64,000 nucleotides of DNA from Anthonomus grandis grandis (Eukaryota; Arthropoda; Insecta; Coleoptera; Curculionidae). The stretch spans positions 27,387,140 to 27,451,139 of the forward strand of contig NC_065556.1 of NCBI RefSeq assembly GCF_022605725.1. The letters run 5' to 3'. A program made the position numbers and the translations under genes. Under the pieces are notes generated by a model, which was not told where the DNA came from, searched no databases, and saw only the letters and a list, made by a program, of their open reading frames with translations. This document shows positions 25,441-38,689 of this stretch, one piece after another (position 1 is the stretch's first letter; every line of letters begins with the position of its first letter).

Positions 25441-26031
25441 AATATAATTTACACTTGACTTTTGGTATAATATGCCCTTATCGATCATCAACCTAAAACT
25501 TAAGATTTCAATTTGTTTCCCAACAATTTCCTCAAAAGTGTTGATTGTTTCTGAAATTTCCAGTTGGCCCCGAGGAAGTTTAATAAAAGCCATAAATCAG
25601 TCATACTAATTATTATTATAGTTCGCCGTGAAAACAAATAACGCAGGAGTGAGATATTGTGTTAGTTATAGTTGCCCGTTGCATTTTGCTTACATTACGG
25701 AATTGTTTTGACTTGCGAGTTGCGCCGGGGAATAAGCCGCACGGGATTTAACTGCAATTACGTTATCCGGAATGTATAATGGGCCTTCATATTCATTCCG
25801 CTCATGCAATATGCATGAAATGTTTATGTTTTAATTGGGAAAGGGGTTGTTTTTAAAACTATCTTTTACCATATAATTAATAATGCATTAATCATCTCCG
25901 CCCTCACATCTAAGAATCTTTTCATGCAAAGTGTCTAAAATTGGTGATAAATGAGATCTCAAAAACTAATAGACATGGGGTAAGTTTTGGGTAATTATGT
26001 GGAGCGTTAATGATTTAAATATACATAGCTA

Positions 26032-26984
26032 AGGTTTCATTAATATTGCAAAAAAATTCAGGAGGAGTTTCCTTGCTTAAACAAAATAAAAAAAGTCCTT
26101 ATTAACCTATGTCCGCAAATACTTAATTTCTAAGATACAGGGTGTTACAATTTTTTTTTTATTTTTGTTTTTTCTTAAGAATTTTGGTAGTTTGCAGATA
26201 TTGGAATATTATTTTTCTTATATAATTCATCTGGCGAATTTTTGATCTGGAAAATTCAACTTCAATGCTACGAGGGTTCGCATTTATAGAGGGCGCTACA
26301 TACACGGTTTTTTATACTTAAAAAGTGTCATATCTTTTTTATGGTGGCCTAAATTATTTTTAAGTAGTAAAAAAGTGGATTTATATTAAAAAAAACGAGG
26401 AGGAATTGAACCTTGGCCTCCCAGATCTCTAGACCTTAATTTCTTGGACTTTTTCCTTTAGGGCCACCTTAAACATTTTTTTTCACTAAATAAAAAATAT
26501 TTTATAACAAAAAAATATAAAATAAAATATTGACATTTATTTTAAAGTTTCAAAAAAGCATTGAATATGATATCTCGAATCTAAACCGTTAAAATGTAAT
26601 GCATTAATTCCAAAAATCTCGAAAACGCTGGCTTGTAGCAATTTTGACCAAAATATCTTTTTTACGCGAAAATGATAGATAAATTTTTTTTTGTAAAAAA
26701 AAATATTTAAGCAACCATAAGAAAATTATCACGCTTTAAAGTATAAAAAACCGTGTATGTAGCGTCCTCTACAAGTGAAAACCCTCGTAACATTAAATTT
26801 GAGTTGACCATATCAAAAAACCCTCAGAGGCCAATTTTCATATATAGATTTATATATAAATATTTTTATTTAATATTTATATTTCGCATTTGCGGATATA
26901 GATTTATAGGGACTTTTTTTATTATTTTTAAGCAAGGAAACTCCCCCTAATTTTTTTGTAATATTAATGAAACACCCTGTATAT
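26032..26984 (+). mobile_element. Mariner-like transposon remnant with long inverted arms
   Basis: The left arm (about 26033-26340) and right arm (about 26735-26984) are imperfect inverse copies. GTTTCATTAATATT, GAGTTTCCTTGCTTAA, GTCCGCAAATAC and CTACATACACGG on the left all reappear inverted on the right. The right end adds ACACCCTGTATA, a common terminus of this kind of insect element; the left terminus lacks it. An interior transposase fragment is on the plus strand. Confidence 0.7.
26414..26476 (+). pseudogene. Mariner-type transposase fragment
   Basis: It reads WPPRSLDLNFLDFFL, stop, GHLKH on the plus strand, a clear relic of the W-P-x-R-S-P-D-L-x-P-L-D-F-F-L-W-G motif that ends the catalytic domain of mariner-type transposases. 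The usual Pro residues are replaced by Leu and Phe, and the Trp codon has become TAG. The preceding and following sequence is not open. Length and condition show a dead fragment. Confidence 0.7.
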
Positions 26985-27229
26985 AAGAAACTCATTACAT
27001 ATATTGCATTAGTTAAAGAATTTTTATGTTTTAAATAATCTTAGAAAAATTCTAATAAAAAAGTCTAATATTTATTGAAACATCATGCATAACTTAAATG
27101 CATCTAGTTGACATTTTGCTATTAAAAATTTATATCACTGATGACTTTGAAACTTTGCCAGGTCGTCATTAGAAATTAAAAAAAACGTCTCACAAAAAAT
27201 GTCATGACTTTTAACGTAAATACCTTTGA

Positions 27230-29640
27230 TAGGGAAAATTCCTAAAAAAAATGCCTGGATTTGTTTTCTAGTTTTAGGCAGTGGTAGTACCAAAAAAGAA
27301 GAAGCAAATTAATGTTTTCTTCCAGGCATTTTAATATTTCAGAACCTTTTTCAGAAATTTGCCAGAAAATTTAAGCCTGGAAAATGTTTGTGGTTCATAA
27401 AAATTATATTTAAAAGAAGTCCAGAAAAGTCATTTTTTTAGGAAATTCATAGTAAATTTTGTCTTTCTCAAAACTTCTAGTACCTAGAGAATACCTGGAA
27501 AAAGTAAAAACTGACTTGAAAAAAAATATTTTTTTACCAACTTACGTGGCTCCAGTAATAAAAAAGTTGAGGATTGTTTTGCAAAATTAAATTATTGTCT
27601 TAAGACTTTTGATTTTGATTTTAGCTCTTCTTCCAGGCAACTAAAGGTTTAAGTGTTATCAGTCAGTTAAACCTGTAGTTTCCTATGTCTGACAAGAGAT
27701 TAAACCCTAGAAAACTCATGTTTATTTCTCATCCATAGTCTAGAAAAAAGTAAAAAGAAACGAAGAAAGATCTAGAAGAATTAAAAATGACCTCAATAAA
27801 TATGATAAAAAGGCTGGAAAAAAATAGTTTTTATTAATCCAAGGAACTAGTAGTAATTTTTTTATGTCTAAAAGAAATACGGAAAGACCTTAAACGTCTG
27901 TAAAAAATTTCTGGCTCAAGTAAGAATGACCTCAAATGCCTGAAAAAAATTATATTTTTACCAATTTTAGATAGTCGTATGCCTTGAATTTTTAATGGAA
28001 AAAGTAATAAATGATTTTAAGCTCCTAGAAAAAGGCAAATAAAAATGCCTGGAAAAAAAATTATAATTACTGCAAATGCCAGGAAAAAATTATCTTTTTA
28101 TCAGTATCAAGCAGTGGTATTTAATTTTTCTTTCCTTGAAAGTAAAATAAGAAAATAGTAAGAAATTTCAACATAAATAAAAAATCTCAAACTCCTGGAA
28201 AAAATAATATTTTTTACCAAATTCAGGAGCACCATAACGGAACTTAGCACATTATTGTTAGCTATTTAAATATACATAGTTAAGGATGATAAATATATAC
28301 ATAAAACTCATTATACATAAAATATAATAAATAATGAATAAAAGAATAAATAATGTATAAAAGAATCAAGTGTCCTAAATTACCTTAGAAACTATATTAG
28401 TCTACTACTTATTGAAATATCATGCATAACTTAACTGTACCTGGTTTACATTTTGCTATTAAAAGTTCATATCAGTCTTTTTTCGGCTTTGAAGTCATTC
28501 TTTAAACATTGGTTGTAATTTGAGGCATAACTTAATGGTACATAACTGACATTTTGTTAAAAGACAATGTCTCTAAAAATCATTTATTATAAAGAATTTC
28601 TTTCTGCCAGGTTTTCTCTAATTTTTACACTCTTTCCAGGACACTCAGGTCATGGTTAAACTTTTTTTCAAATTTGTTTGTATTTATAGGCAGACAATAA
28701 GTATCTGGAAAAGCATATTTTTTTCCTCTGTTTAACTGCCTGGAAAAAATTCTTTTAAGCTCCCAAAAAGAAACATTTTAATTAAAAAGGAAATAAAGTG
28801 GGTTTCAACTACTTGGAATAAAATTTGTTTGTTTTATAGGTTGACATTAAGTGCCTGGAAAACAATTTTTATCCTCCTTGTATCTCTTATCCTTTAAGAT
28901 ATATTTTATACTTTCAAGCAGTCAAAGGAAAAAAATAAGACGAATTTTCCTAATCTTGCCTTGAGTGCCTGGAAGAACTAAGAAATGATCTCAGACGTCT
29001 GGAAAAGATTTGAAAAAATATATAAAAATCAAAAATGAGTTCAATAAATATAATAAAACAGCCAAGAAGAGCTTAAAAATGGCCTGAATTAGCTGGATCA
29101 AAATAAGTTTTTTTTTTAAATTTCAGGGACTAGTAGTAATTCGGTTTGTTTTTTTTTTTTGCCTAAAAGAAATACAAAAAAATCTTAAACGTCTGGAAAA
29201 AAGTCGAAAAAAAATTCCTGGCTCACGCACTCAGGAATGACCTCAAATGCCTGAAAAAAATTATATTTTTACCTTTTATACATTTAATTTAAACTCCTAG
29301 AAAACAACAAATAAAAATGCCTGGAAAAATTATATTATATCAGGCAGTAGCCGTAATTCTTCTTTTCTTAAATCCCTAGGAGAGTTACGAAATGTTTTAT
29401 TAAAAAGCCAAAAATTATGCCTGGAACAAGTAAAAATTACCTTAAAAAAGGCCAAGAACATACCAGGAAAAAATTTTCTTTTCATTAATATCAAGCAGTG
29501 GTATTTCATTTTTCTTTCCTTAAAGTAAAAAATTAAGTATTAATTTCTTTCCTTAAAGTAAAGTAAAAAATTTCAACATAAAAAAGAAATCTCAAACTTC
29601 TGGAAAAAAATAATAATTTTTACCAAATTCAGGTAGTGAT
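27230..29640. repeat. Two-copy TGCCTGGAA repeat reaching close to exon C
   Basis: The segment with AATGACCTCAAATGCCTG plus AAAAAAATTATATTTTTACC occurs at about 27.93 and 29.24 kb. The segment with ATCAAGCAGTGGTATTT plus ATTTTTCTTTCCTT occurs at about 28.10 and 29.49 kb. The segment with TTTCAACATAAA plus TTTACCAAATTCAGG occurs at about 28.17 and 29.57 kb. The second copy ends about 80 bp before the exon C splice donor. Region 28.25-28.98 kb holds looser TGCCTGGAA-type words. Confidence 0.7.
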
Positions 29641-29716
29641 ACCAAATTTCCAGCAGATTTATTATTTTAATAACCTCAAACTCAACCTGGAAACAGCTCA
29701 TCAAAAATAAACTTAC

Positions 29717-30238
29717 CACAGTATTGGTACTGGCCGAACTGGACCTATGATTCACCTTGGACGAGTTCGCGGGCGACTGACTGGAAATCTTATTCTGGGG
29801 CGGTCCCTCGCCATTCTTCACGCTAATCTCCAAGTAACAGTGGGGCTCCAGGTGACTTTGCGCCCTCCTCTCCTCGTTCACTATCCTCCTGGCCGCCCTA
29901 AATATTTTATAATAAACCGTGATCATCACCGTCAACGGAATGTAGAAACTGAACATGGTCGCGTAGATCTGATAGACGATGTCCTGCGACACTAAACACA
30001 CGTCGTTTACGATCTCGCCGCCCTCTTCTTGGAGGGTGTGTTCGTTTCCGATTATTAGAAGGGGCGGCAACGAGATCATCGCCGCCAAACACCACACTAA
30101 CACTATCCACAATGTCATTCTACGGGGAGTTCTTTTTACGCCGTACTCGAGTGGTTTGGTGATGGCGTAGTAACGGTCTACGGAGATCATGCACAGGTTG
30201 AGGATTGAGGAGGTGCAGCTTAAGACGTCTAAGCTCAC
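29717..30238 (-). CDS. 5-HT7: 5-HT7-type serotonin receptor, coding exon C (TM3 to TM5 and start of loop 3)
   Basis: This 522-nt exon encodes residues 109-282 in phase 0 at both ends. It starts after TTTTCTAG at 30239-30242 and ends before GTAAGT at 29716. Visible landmarks are the amine-binding Asp112 (3.32), the DRY motif at 129-131, TKPLEYGVKRTPRRM in loop 2, Trp157 (4.50), SLPPLL, the loop 2 Cys189 that pairs with Cys105, Ser205 (5.46) and Pro209 (5.50) in TM5, and KIFRAARRIV at the TM5 base. These match insect 5-HT7, a serotonin receptor that in flies couples to Gs and raises cAMP at the plasma membrane. The end of the exon is a Ser/Asn-rich stretch of intracellular loop 3, typically variable. 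TM6 and TM7 are missing here and must lie in a later exon. Reading past the donor gives about 47 unrelated residues, then a stop. Confidence 0.93.
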
Positions 30239-32585
30239 CTAGAAAAGACATTAAGGCTCTTAATGTAGTTGTAATAAGTTCTTTTATATTGACAAAATTT
30301 AATGGTGAAAAAGAGGGTATTGAAGAATGAAGACGAACTAGTGTCTCTGCGTGATATTTTTTTGACTCTTCTATCATTGAATTTGACGAAGTTGCTTGAC
30401 TCAAATACTTGTTCTTTGTTGTTGTTTCATAGTAAAGGAATTCAAAGGTAAAATATATCATATTATGAAAACATAAGTCATTTATCTCTTATTGGCAAGT
30501 GATTATCTTGATTTCTAGGATAGTTTAAGGGCTTTTTAAGTAACTACTGAAAAAATTATTAAAATCCATACACTACAAATTTAGATATTGATATTTTTTT
30601 CAATGGAGTGCCTGGAAGAATTAAAATGATTAATAATTTCTTTTAAAAATTGTTTTTATTTTTTCTTGGCAAAACTATTGTTCTACCAGAGAAAAGGATT
30701 TAATAAAAGTGGTCGGGTCTAAGAAGGACTGTCATTTGAAAAATATTTTAGGTTTTTATATAAACCGTTTTCCAAGACAATCCGTGAAAAATGTTTTTTT
30801 ATTTTCCCACTTTTCTCGAGATCTCTGGGGAAAATCAATGCTCTTATTTTTGTATTTGCTTCTATGACTAAATGCCCAAAATAAAGCCAGAATACTTTTT
30901 TCTTTCAAATTGCTTGATAAAGGAGTTATCAATATTTTTCTTAAAATCAGGCCAGTTTTAAAACGAAAATTCAAAAAAAATTACTGGGAGTTCAAGCATT
31001 AAAATAGCAACAAAAAATCCTTATAAATAATTTTTCTTGAGTTAATCGATTAAGATTATCCAATCTATTAAGACTTAAAAATAAATATGTTCAACGAGCC
31101 ATCAAAAATAATTTAAATAAATTGCATAGACCACTTTGATAACTTGCTTTCCTATTTTATTTCCCTATATACGAAAAATTCAAACGTATATTAAATACAT
31201 AGTGAAAATTTAATTTTTTCTAATTAACGGAATGGAAAAATCAGATTTTTGATACTATCAAACATGTATACAGTCACAAATTTTCAATAAAAATCCACAT
31301 GGTCTTCTTTTTCAGCTACTTTTTCCTGATTTATCCTAAGTAGAAAAATGAGATTGTTAACAACTATGACGTTGTTCTCAAAATTAAGTATGTGAAATAC
31401 GTGTTATCAAAAAATATTTGAAGTAATTTTTTTTATATCAGTTCTATCATAATAAAATGGAAATTAATTTTGTCTTCTTTGACACGGTTTAGGTGTTTTT
31501 CCTCCTATTTTTCGTAATTTTGAATTTTTAATACTGTGCCTTTTTTATTAAATTTAAAACTATTTTTTTCTCATTTCAGGCCTTTAAAGGTATTTTTCCC
31601 TTGAAGTAATGAAGAACTCGTGATTTTTTTCAAGAAATTAAGGCTCAGCAATTTCTTAGTTTTCGATTTTTTAATCGTTTGTTTAAATTGAAGTAATTGC
31701 TTCCCTTTTCAACTAAATTTCATAAAATTATTTACTTTTATTTTAGTCATTTGATGTATTTTTTTCTTTGTCTGACAAATCAGAAATAACTTTGTGTCAA
31801 TATTTTTAAAAATTTTCAGGTAATTTTTGCCTTTGTCCAGGGATTTAAAGTAATTTGTCCCTTTTTCATTGAATTCTACCATTACATCGATCCTATTTTA
31901 GAATTTTTTATTGAATTGGATATTTTTATTTTTTGGTTTCAAATATCCCACAATGATTTGATTTTTTCTTACGATTTCGGCCCTTTTTAGGTCATCTTCA
32001 ATATTTTATCTACCATTTTTATTTTTTTCTAAATATTTGAAGCTAATTTTGTTACTTTTCTGACAACTTAATTAAACTTGAATTATTATTTACTTTTTCA
32101 AAAGATTTCAATTAATGTAAAAACAAAATAGTTTTTCTCTTATTAGCAAGTAAATATCTTGGGTTCTAGTAGACAAAATTGTATAATTATTGATTTATGG
32201 AATACTCCGAAGACCCTTTTAGTCTCCTTAAAAGAAATGACTAAAATCCATTCAGTAAAAGTGAAGATATTGGAATTATTATTTCAGGAGTGCCTGTACG
32301 AAACAAGAAATTTTGTCTCTGATTGACAAATAAATAATCCATTTACTAAAAGTCGAGATATTGGAATTTTCATTTCAAGAATGCCTGTAAGAAACAAACT
32401 ATTTTGTCACTTCTTAGCAAGTGCATATATTAGGTTCTAGTAGGAATCTTAAGAAAGTCTTACCTTTTACAATTATTGATTTATAACTTTTTTATTATTG
32501 ATTTTTTTAGCCCTTTAAAAAATAACCAAAATCCATTCACTGAAAGTCAATATATTGGAATTTTTATTCCGGGAGTTCCTGTAGT

Positions 32586-32900
32586 TTGTATGTGTATTTA
32601 TTTTATTTTTGTTTGACAATTTTAATTGGTATTTTGTTTTTTTTTTGGCTATTTTATTTTAGGCTTATATTTTATTTATACTTTTTCTGTATGTGAGATT
32701 TTTTGTGTTTTTGTATATGTATGCCATAGTCGTTGTTACATTTACTTGTTTATTACATTTTGTGCGAGCACCTACAAGCACACACTTTTTTCAATTTATT
32801 TGCATTTTTTTAATTTTTATTGATTTAAATATGTATTATATTATGCATTAACTTTGTAGCTGAAGCTAAATAAATACATTATTATTATTACTATTATAGT
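32586..32900 (+). mobile_element. LINE 3'UTR fragment
   Basis: It has the T-rich 3'UTR and the end GCTGAAGCTAAATAAATAC followed by TTATTATTATTACTATTA, like the other LINE tails. It interrupts a local repeat: the flanks GTTCCTGTA and GTAAGAAATAAA, TAATTTGTC are contiguous in the uninterrupted copies at about 32.30 and 32.38 kb. A 65-codon frame within it is chance. Confidence 0.65.
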
Positions 32901-32939
32901 AAGAAATAAAATAATTTGTCTCTATTTTTTTGACATTTA

Positions 32940-35900
32940 TGCCTAAAAAAGTGTTTGGATTTTTTTTTCCACATCAGGCACTTTAAGATTTTGTAGTCAA
33001 GAAGTAAAAAATGACCTGAAAGTAGAGGGAAAAAAATAAGAAATTACCTCATATGCCTGGAAGAAAAATAATATTTTTAATTATTATAATAATGTCTTAT
33101 TATTAATTTTTCTTCAGATAATTGGAAGGAGTAAAGAGTGAACTCAAATGCCTGGAAATTTTTTTTTAATCCAGTCATCTTTGAGTTTTGTAGTCAAAAA
33201 ATAAAAAATAACCTGAGGAAAAAAAATATTTTAATAATTTTAGGGAGTGACCATAAATTCATATTCCTTAAATGTCTGAAACAAATAAGAAGTAATGTTG
33301 AAAAGAAAAAAATTTTTTTAATTATTCTAGGCAGTTGTAAACGTTTTATTAAAAAAATTTTAAATGCTTGATAGAGGTAGAAACTTACCTCAAATAAATA
33401 AAAAACGTTTGGAGTTTTTTTCTATTATTTCAGGCACTTTGAGGTTTTATGGTCGAGAAATAGAAAATGACATAAAGCAGAAATATTTCGATTAATTCAA
33501 AGCAGTGACCATCAATTTCAACTTTTTAAATGCGTGGAAAAAAATGCATTTTTTCTTCTTTCAGGCACTTGTAGACTATAAAGATGTAAAAAATTACCTC
33601 ATATCTGGAAGAAAAATAATTTTTCACTTATTTCAGGCAGTTGCGGTTGTTTTATTAATTTTTACCAAAGAAAGTTATTACTGCAAAAATATTTATATTT
33701 ATTTATTTCAAACAATGGCAGCAATTATTTTGCCTTTAAATGCCTGAAAAAAAGTCAAGTGCCTAGATAAAAGGCTTGGAAAAGGCAAAATGACCTTAAA
33801 GGCCTAAAAAAAAATATTTTTACCTATTTGAGACAGTGGTCATAAATTTTCATTCTTTGAGTGCCTGGAAAAAGTAAGATATGAAATAATTGTTCCTTTA
33901 TTTCAGGCAGTAGTAATGTTTTTCTTTGAATGCCTGCAAAAAGTAAAAAATTACATAAAGTGCCTAAAAACTACTATTATTTTAGGCACTCTTAGGCTTT
34001 ATAGTCAAGAAATAAAAAAACGACCTTAATTGAGAATTTTTTTTACTTCCTAGGCACTTGAAATAAATTTCTACCTCTAGAATATTTGGAAAAAATAGGA
34101 CATTACTTTAAAAGCCTTGAAAAAAAAATTGCCTTCACTTATTCCAGGCAGTTTCAGTAATTTACTAAATGTTTTTCTTTGAAGAGGAAGAGGTGAAGTT
34201 ACCTTAAATGCCAACAAAAATTGTTGCAATCCATTATTTCAGGCACTTTTAGTTTTTGTAGTAGGAAAATAAAAAAAGAGGGAAAAAAGATTTTTAATAA
34301 CTCAAAGCAGTGGCCATATATTTCAATTCTTTGGATGCCTGCAAAAAGTTAGAAATGACTTCAAGTGTCTGAAAGAAAAGTAATTTTTCACTTATTTCAG
34401 GCAGTTGCGGTTGTTTTATTAATTTTTACCAAAGAAAGTTATTACTGGAAAAATATTTATATTTATTTATTTCAAACAATGGTAGCTATTATTTTTTCTT
34501 TAAATGCCTGAAAAAAAACTCAAGTGCATAGATAAAAGGCTTGGAAAAGGTCACAATTACCTTAAACGCCTAGAAAAAATTATTTTTACCAATTTAAGAC
34601 AGTGGCCATATAATTTCATTTTTTGAGTGCCTTGAAAAAGTAAGAAATGAAATGATTTTTTATTTATTTCAGGCAGTAGTAAACAATTACGTAAAATGCT
34701 TAAAAATAACTATTATTTTAGGCACTCTTAGCCTTTGTAGTCAAGAAATAAAAAAACGACCTTAATTGAGAATTTTTTTTACTTCCTAGGCACTTGAAAT
34801 AAATTTCTACCTCTAGAATATTTGGAAAAAATAGGACATTACTTTAAAAGCCTTGAAAAAAAAATTGCCTTCACTTATTCCAGGCAGTTTCGGTAATTTA
34901 CTAATTGTTTTTCTTTGAATGCCTGGTAGAGGTGAAGTTACCTTAAATGCCAACAAAAATTCTTGCAATCCATTATTTCAGGCACTTTTAGTTTTTATAG
35001 TAGGAAAATAAAAAAAAGAGGGAAAAAAGATTTTTAATAAATCAAGGTAGTGGCCATAAATTTCAATTCTTTGGATGCCTGCAAAAAGTTAGAAATGACC
35101 TCAAATATCTGAAAGAAAAATATTTTTTTAATTATTCCAGGCAGTTGAAGTCGTTTTATTAAAAATTTTTTGAATGCCTGGAAGAGATAGAAAATTGCCT
35201 CAAATTTATAAAAAACGTTTGGAGTTTTTTTTCTATTATTTCAGGCACTTTGAGGTTTTATGGTCGAGAAATAAAAAATAACATGAGGGAGAAATATTTC
35301 GATTAATTCAAAACATTGACCATCAATTTCAACTTTTTAAATGCGTGAAAGAAAATTAGGTTTTTCCTTCTTTCAGGCATTTGTAGACTATAAAGAAGTA
35401 AAAAATTACCTTATATACCTGGAAGAAAAATAATTTTTCACTTATTCCAGGCAGTTGCGATTGTTTTATTAAATTTTACCGGAGAAAGTTATGACTGGAA
35501 ATATATTTATATTTATTTATTTCAAACAATGGCAGCAATTATTTTGCCTTTAAATGCCTGAAAAAAACTCAAGTGCCTAGATAAAAGGCTTGGAAAAGGT
35601 CGAAATGACCTTAAAGGCCTGGAAAAAAATATTTTACCAATTTGAGACAGTGGCCATAAATTTGTATTCTTTGAGTGCCTGGAAAAAGTAAGAAATGAAA
35701 TAATTGTTCATTTATTTTAGGCAGTAGTAATGTTTTTTCTTTGAATGCCTAGAAAGAGTAAAAAATTACATAAAATGCCTAAAAATAAATATTATTTTAG
35801 GCACTCTTAGCCTTTATAGTTAAGAAATAAAAAACCGACTTTAATTGAGAATTTTTACTTCCTAAGCACTTGCAATAAATTTCTACCTCTAGAATAATTG

Positions 35901-37350
35901 AAAAAAATAGGAAATTACTTTAAAAGCCTTGAAAAAAAAATTGCCCTCACTTATTCCAGGCAATTTCAGTAATTTACTAATTGTTTTTCTCTGAATGCCT
36001 GGTAGAGGTGAAGTTACCTTAAATGCCAACAAAAATTCTTGCAATCCATTATTTCAGGCACTTTTAGTTTTTATAGTAGGAAAATAAAAAAAAGAGGGAA
36101 AAAAGATTTTTAATAAATCAAGGTAGTGGCCATAAATTTCAATTCTTTGGATGCCTGCAAAAAGTTAGAAATGACCTCAAATATCTGAAAGAAAAATATT
36201 TTTTTAATTATTCCAGGCAGTTGAAGTCGTTTTATTAAAAATTTTTTGAATGCCTGGAAGAGATAGAAAATTGCCTCAAATTTATAAAAAACGTTTGGAG
36301 TTTTTTTTCTATTATTTCAGGAACTTTGAGGTTTTATGGTCGAGAAATAGAAAATGACATGAACCAGAAATATTTCGATTAATTCAACGCAGTGACCATC
36401 AATTTCAACTTTTTAAATGCGTGAAAGAAAATTCATTTTTTCCTTCTTTCAGGCACTCGTAGACTATAAAAAAGTAAAAAATTACCTCATATACCTGGAA
36501 GAAAGAAAAATAATTTTTCACTTATTTCAGGTAGTTGCGGTTGTTTTATTAATTTTTACCGGAGAAAGTTATTACTGGAAATATATTTATATTTATTGAT
36601 TTCAAACAATGGCAGCAATTATTTTGCCTTTAAATGCCTGAAAAAAACTCAAGTGCCTAGATAAAAGGCTTGGAAAAGGTCACAATTACCTTAAAGGCCT
36701 AAAAAAAAATATTTTTACCTATTTGAGACAGTGGTCATAAATTTTCAATTTTTGAGTGCCTGGAATAAGTAAGAAATGAAATAATTGTTCGTTTATTTCA
36801 GGCAATAGTAATGTTTTTCTTTGAATGCCTGGAAATAGTAAAAAAAATACGTAAAAAGCCTAAAAATAACTATTATTTTGGGCACTCTTTAGCTTTTTAG
36901 TCAAGAAATAAAAAACTGACTTTAATTAAGAATTTTTACTTCCTAAGCACTTGCAATAAATTTCTACCTCTAGAATAATTGGCAAAAATAGGAAATTACT
37001 TCAAAAGCCTTGAAAAAAAATTGCCCTCACTTATTCCAGGCAGTTTCAGTAATTTACTAATTGTTTTTCTTTGAATGCCTGGAAGAGGTGAAAAGTTATC
37101 TTAAATGCCAACAAAAATTCTTGCAATTTATTATTTCAGGCACTTTTAGTTTTTGTAGTAGGAAAATAAACAAAGAGGGAAAAAATAATTTTAATAAATC
37201 AAGGCAGTGGCCATAAATTTCCATTCTTTGGATGCCTGCAAAAAGTTAGAAATGACCTCAAGTGTCTGAAAGAAAAATAATTTTTCACTTATTTCAGACA
37301 ATTATAATCATTTCAATAGTTTTTACGTGAAAAATAACCTCTAATTCCCG
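32940..37350. repeat. Higher-order tandem array, unit about 1.05 kb
   Basis: AAGGCTTGGAAAAGG recurs at 33771, 34536, 35585 and 36665 (765, 1,049 and 1,080 bp apart), so one unit has a deletion of about 0.3 kb. Each unit is itself made of short modules of about 90-130 bp that begin with TGCCTGGAA-like sequence and end with TTATTTCAGGCAGT-like sequence. The units near 35.1-36.2 kb are nearly identical to those near 36.1-37.2 kb. Short Lys/Ile-rich frames in this block are not genes. Confidence 0.85.
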
Positions 37351-38689
37351 AAAAAAACTATATATTTTTTAATTCATTTATTAAATAGTTGAACCTGTCT
37401 GGAATGCCTGGGAACGATAATCTCAAATATCCAAAAAAAAATGATTGGATCTTTTTTTCATTATTAATCCCAAATATACCTATATTAAAACTTAATTAAC
37501 CTTCACAAATTGGCATTAATCGCATCTAGGACTCTCGTATGCTCTTGCTAATGTAAAACAAGTAGGGTTAAGCCAGTCAATGGCCTAAACCTTATTTGCA
37601 TACCTGGATTATCTCTATGTGCTAATTCGCATTAGCGTTCGCAATGTTCATTACATTAGATGTTTACGTGTAATTTAATTAAATTAATAAGAAAGGAAAT
37701 TGGAGATTTGTGACCAGTTAACCATATTGAGTTTTTATGAGGCCTTAATCTAAGCAAAAACTTCTTTATATATGTAACATTTCCAACCTGAAATTGGTTA
37801 ATCTACCGTAAATAAACACCCTATAAGGATTAGGGCTTAAAAATATGTGAAATATAAGCCCAAGTAGCCGGGAGTGTTATTTTTTCATTTCAGTAACCCC
37901 CTGATATCGTTCCGAACTTAAGGAGAACATAATGGAAAGAAAACTTTTCCGATTAATTAAACCGCCCTTTACATTTAATTAATTTTTTTTTATAATGGAA
38001 ATGGAACTTAAAAGATTTGTTATTTTTCCCTTGGGTCACACTGCAACGGCAGTCAAATTGAACTTTCGTATTCCCTCACGGGGTTTATGAAGTTAATTAA
38101 GATTTTGGGACTTTTTAAAGGATACACGACTTATTTCTGGGGTTTATAAGGGATTTTACATTAATGTTTTCTCCCGCTAATATAAAGCGAAACCTCACAA
38201 AACAAGGTTGGAGAATGAGGGGGCGAAAGTTCGAAAATCCAAACCTGAATTATAAAGTTTCCAGAGTCACGTAAGAGCTCTATTTACTAGCGGCATTAAA
38301 ATGCGATTTGAATAACTTTTGATTGCCGCGTCATGAAAAACCAGGCATTTTCAGTCGGAGGCACCTCTTTCGGAATAATTATTATTATATTTAGTTTTAG
38401 GTTTGAAATTCAGAGTGCGGCATGATTGCTAATATTGTGCTGGTTTTTTTGCTATTTTTCCCCCGTTCGTTTTATTTTGCTGGAGGGAGTTTTGAACTGA
38501 ATCATTTAAATTAGAAATTGGAATTTATTATTGAGAGGTGAAAAATTGAACGAGCTGTATAAGTAAAAGTTTCGAGAAAAAAATAGAGATTCCTTTATTT
38601 CGTTCTTGCTTGTTTCAGGCTAGAAAAATATCTGTATCTCATTTTCTTAGATGAATAAAGTAAAATATATCCTCGCAAATACTATAAAA

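Larger units (their letters stand above)
1..29716 (-). other. Presumed intron 3 of the 5-HT7 receptor gene, open at the left edge
   Basis: Exon C ends in a strong donor, and the receptor still lacks TM6, TM7 and its tail, yet no minus-strand segment matching the TM6 motif (CWLPFF-type) or TM7 motif (NPIIY-type) was seen from 29716 down to 1. The whole stretch is therefore read as one intron continuing beyond the window. It is dominated by repeats listed separately. Apparently single-copy stretches without genes are 1-1600, 6250-7750, 15840-16340, 17130-18540 and 25440-26030. A highly diverged or very short exon could have been missed. Confidence 0.6.

Noticed and set aside
1..29716. Missing exon for TM6-TM7 of the receptor
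   Set aside because: Searched by eye on the minus strand for TM6 (CWLPFF-like) and TM7 (NPIIY-like) coding sequence and found none; reported as lying outside the window.
32940..37350. CRISPR-like regularly spaced repeats
   Set aside because: The DNA is eukaryotic, and the repeats are long, imperfect and modular, without uniform unique spacers or cas genes.
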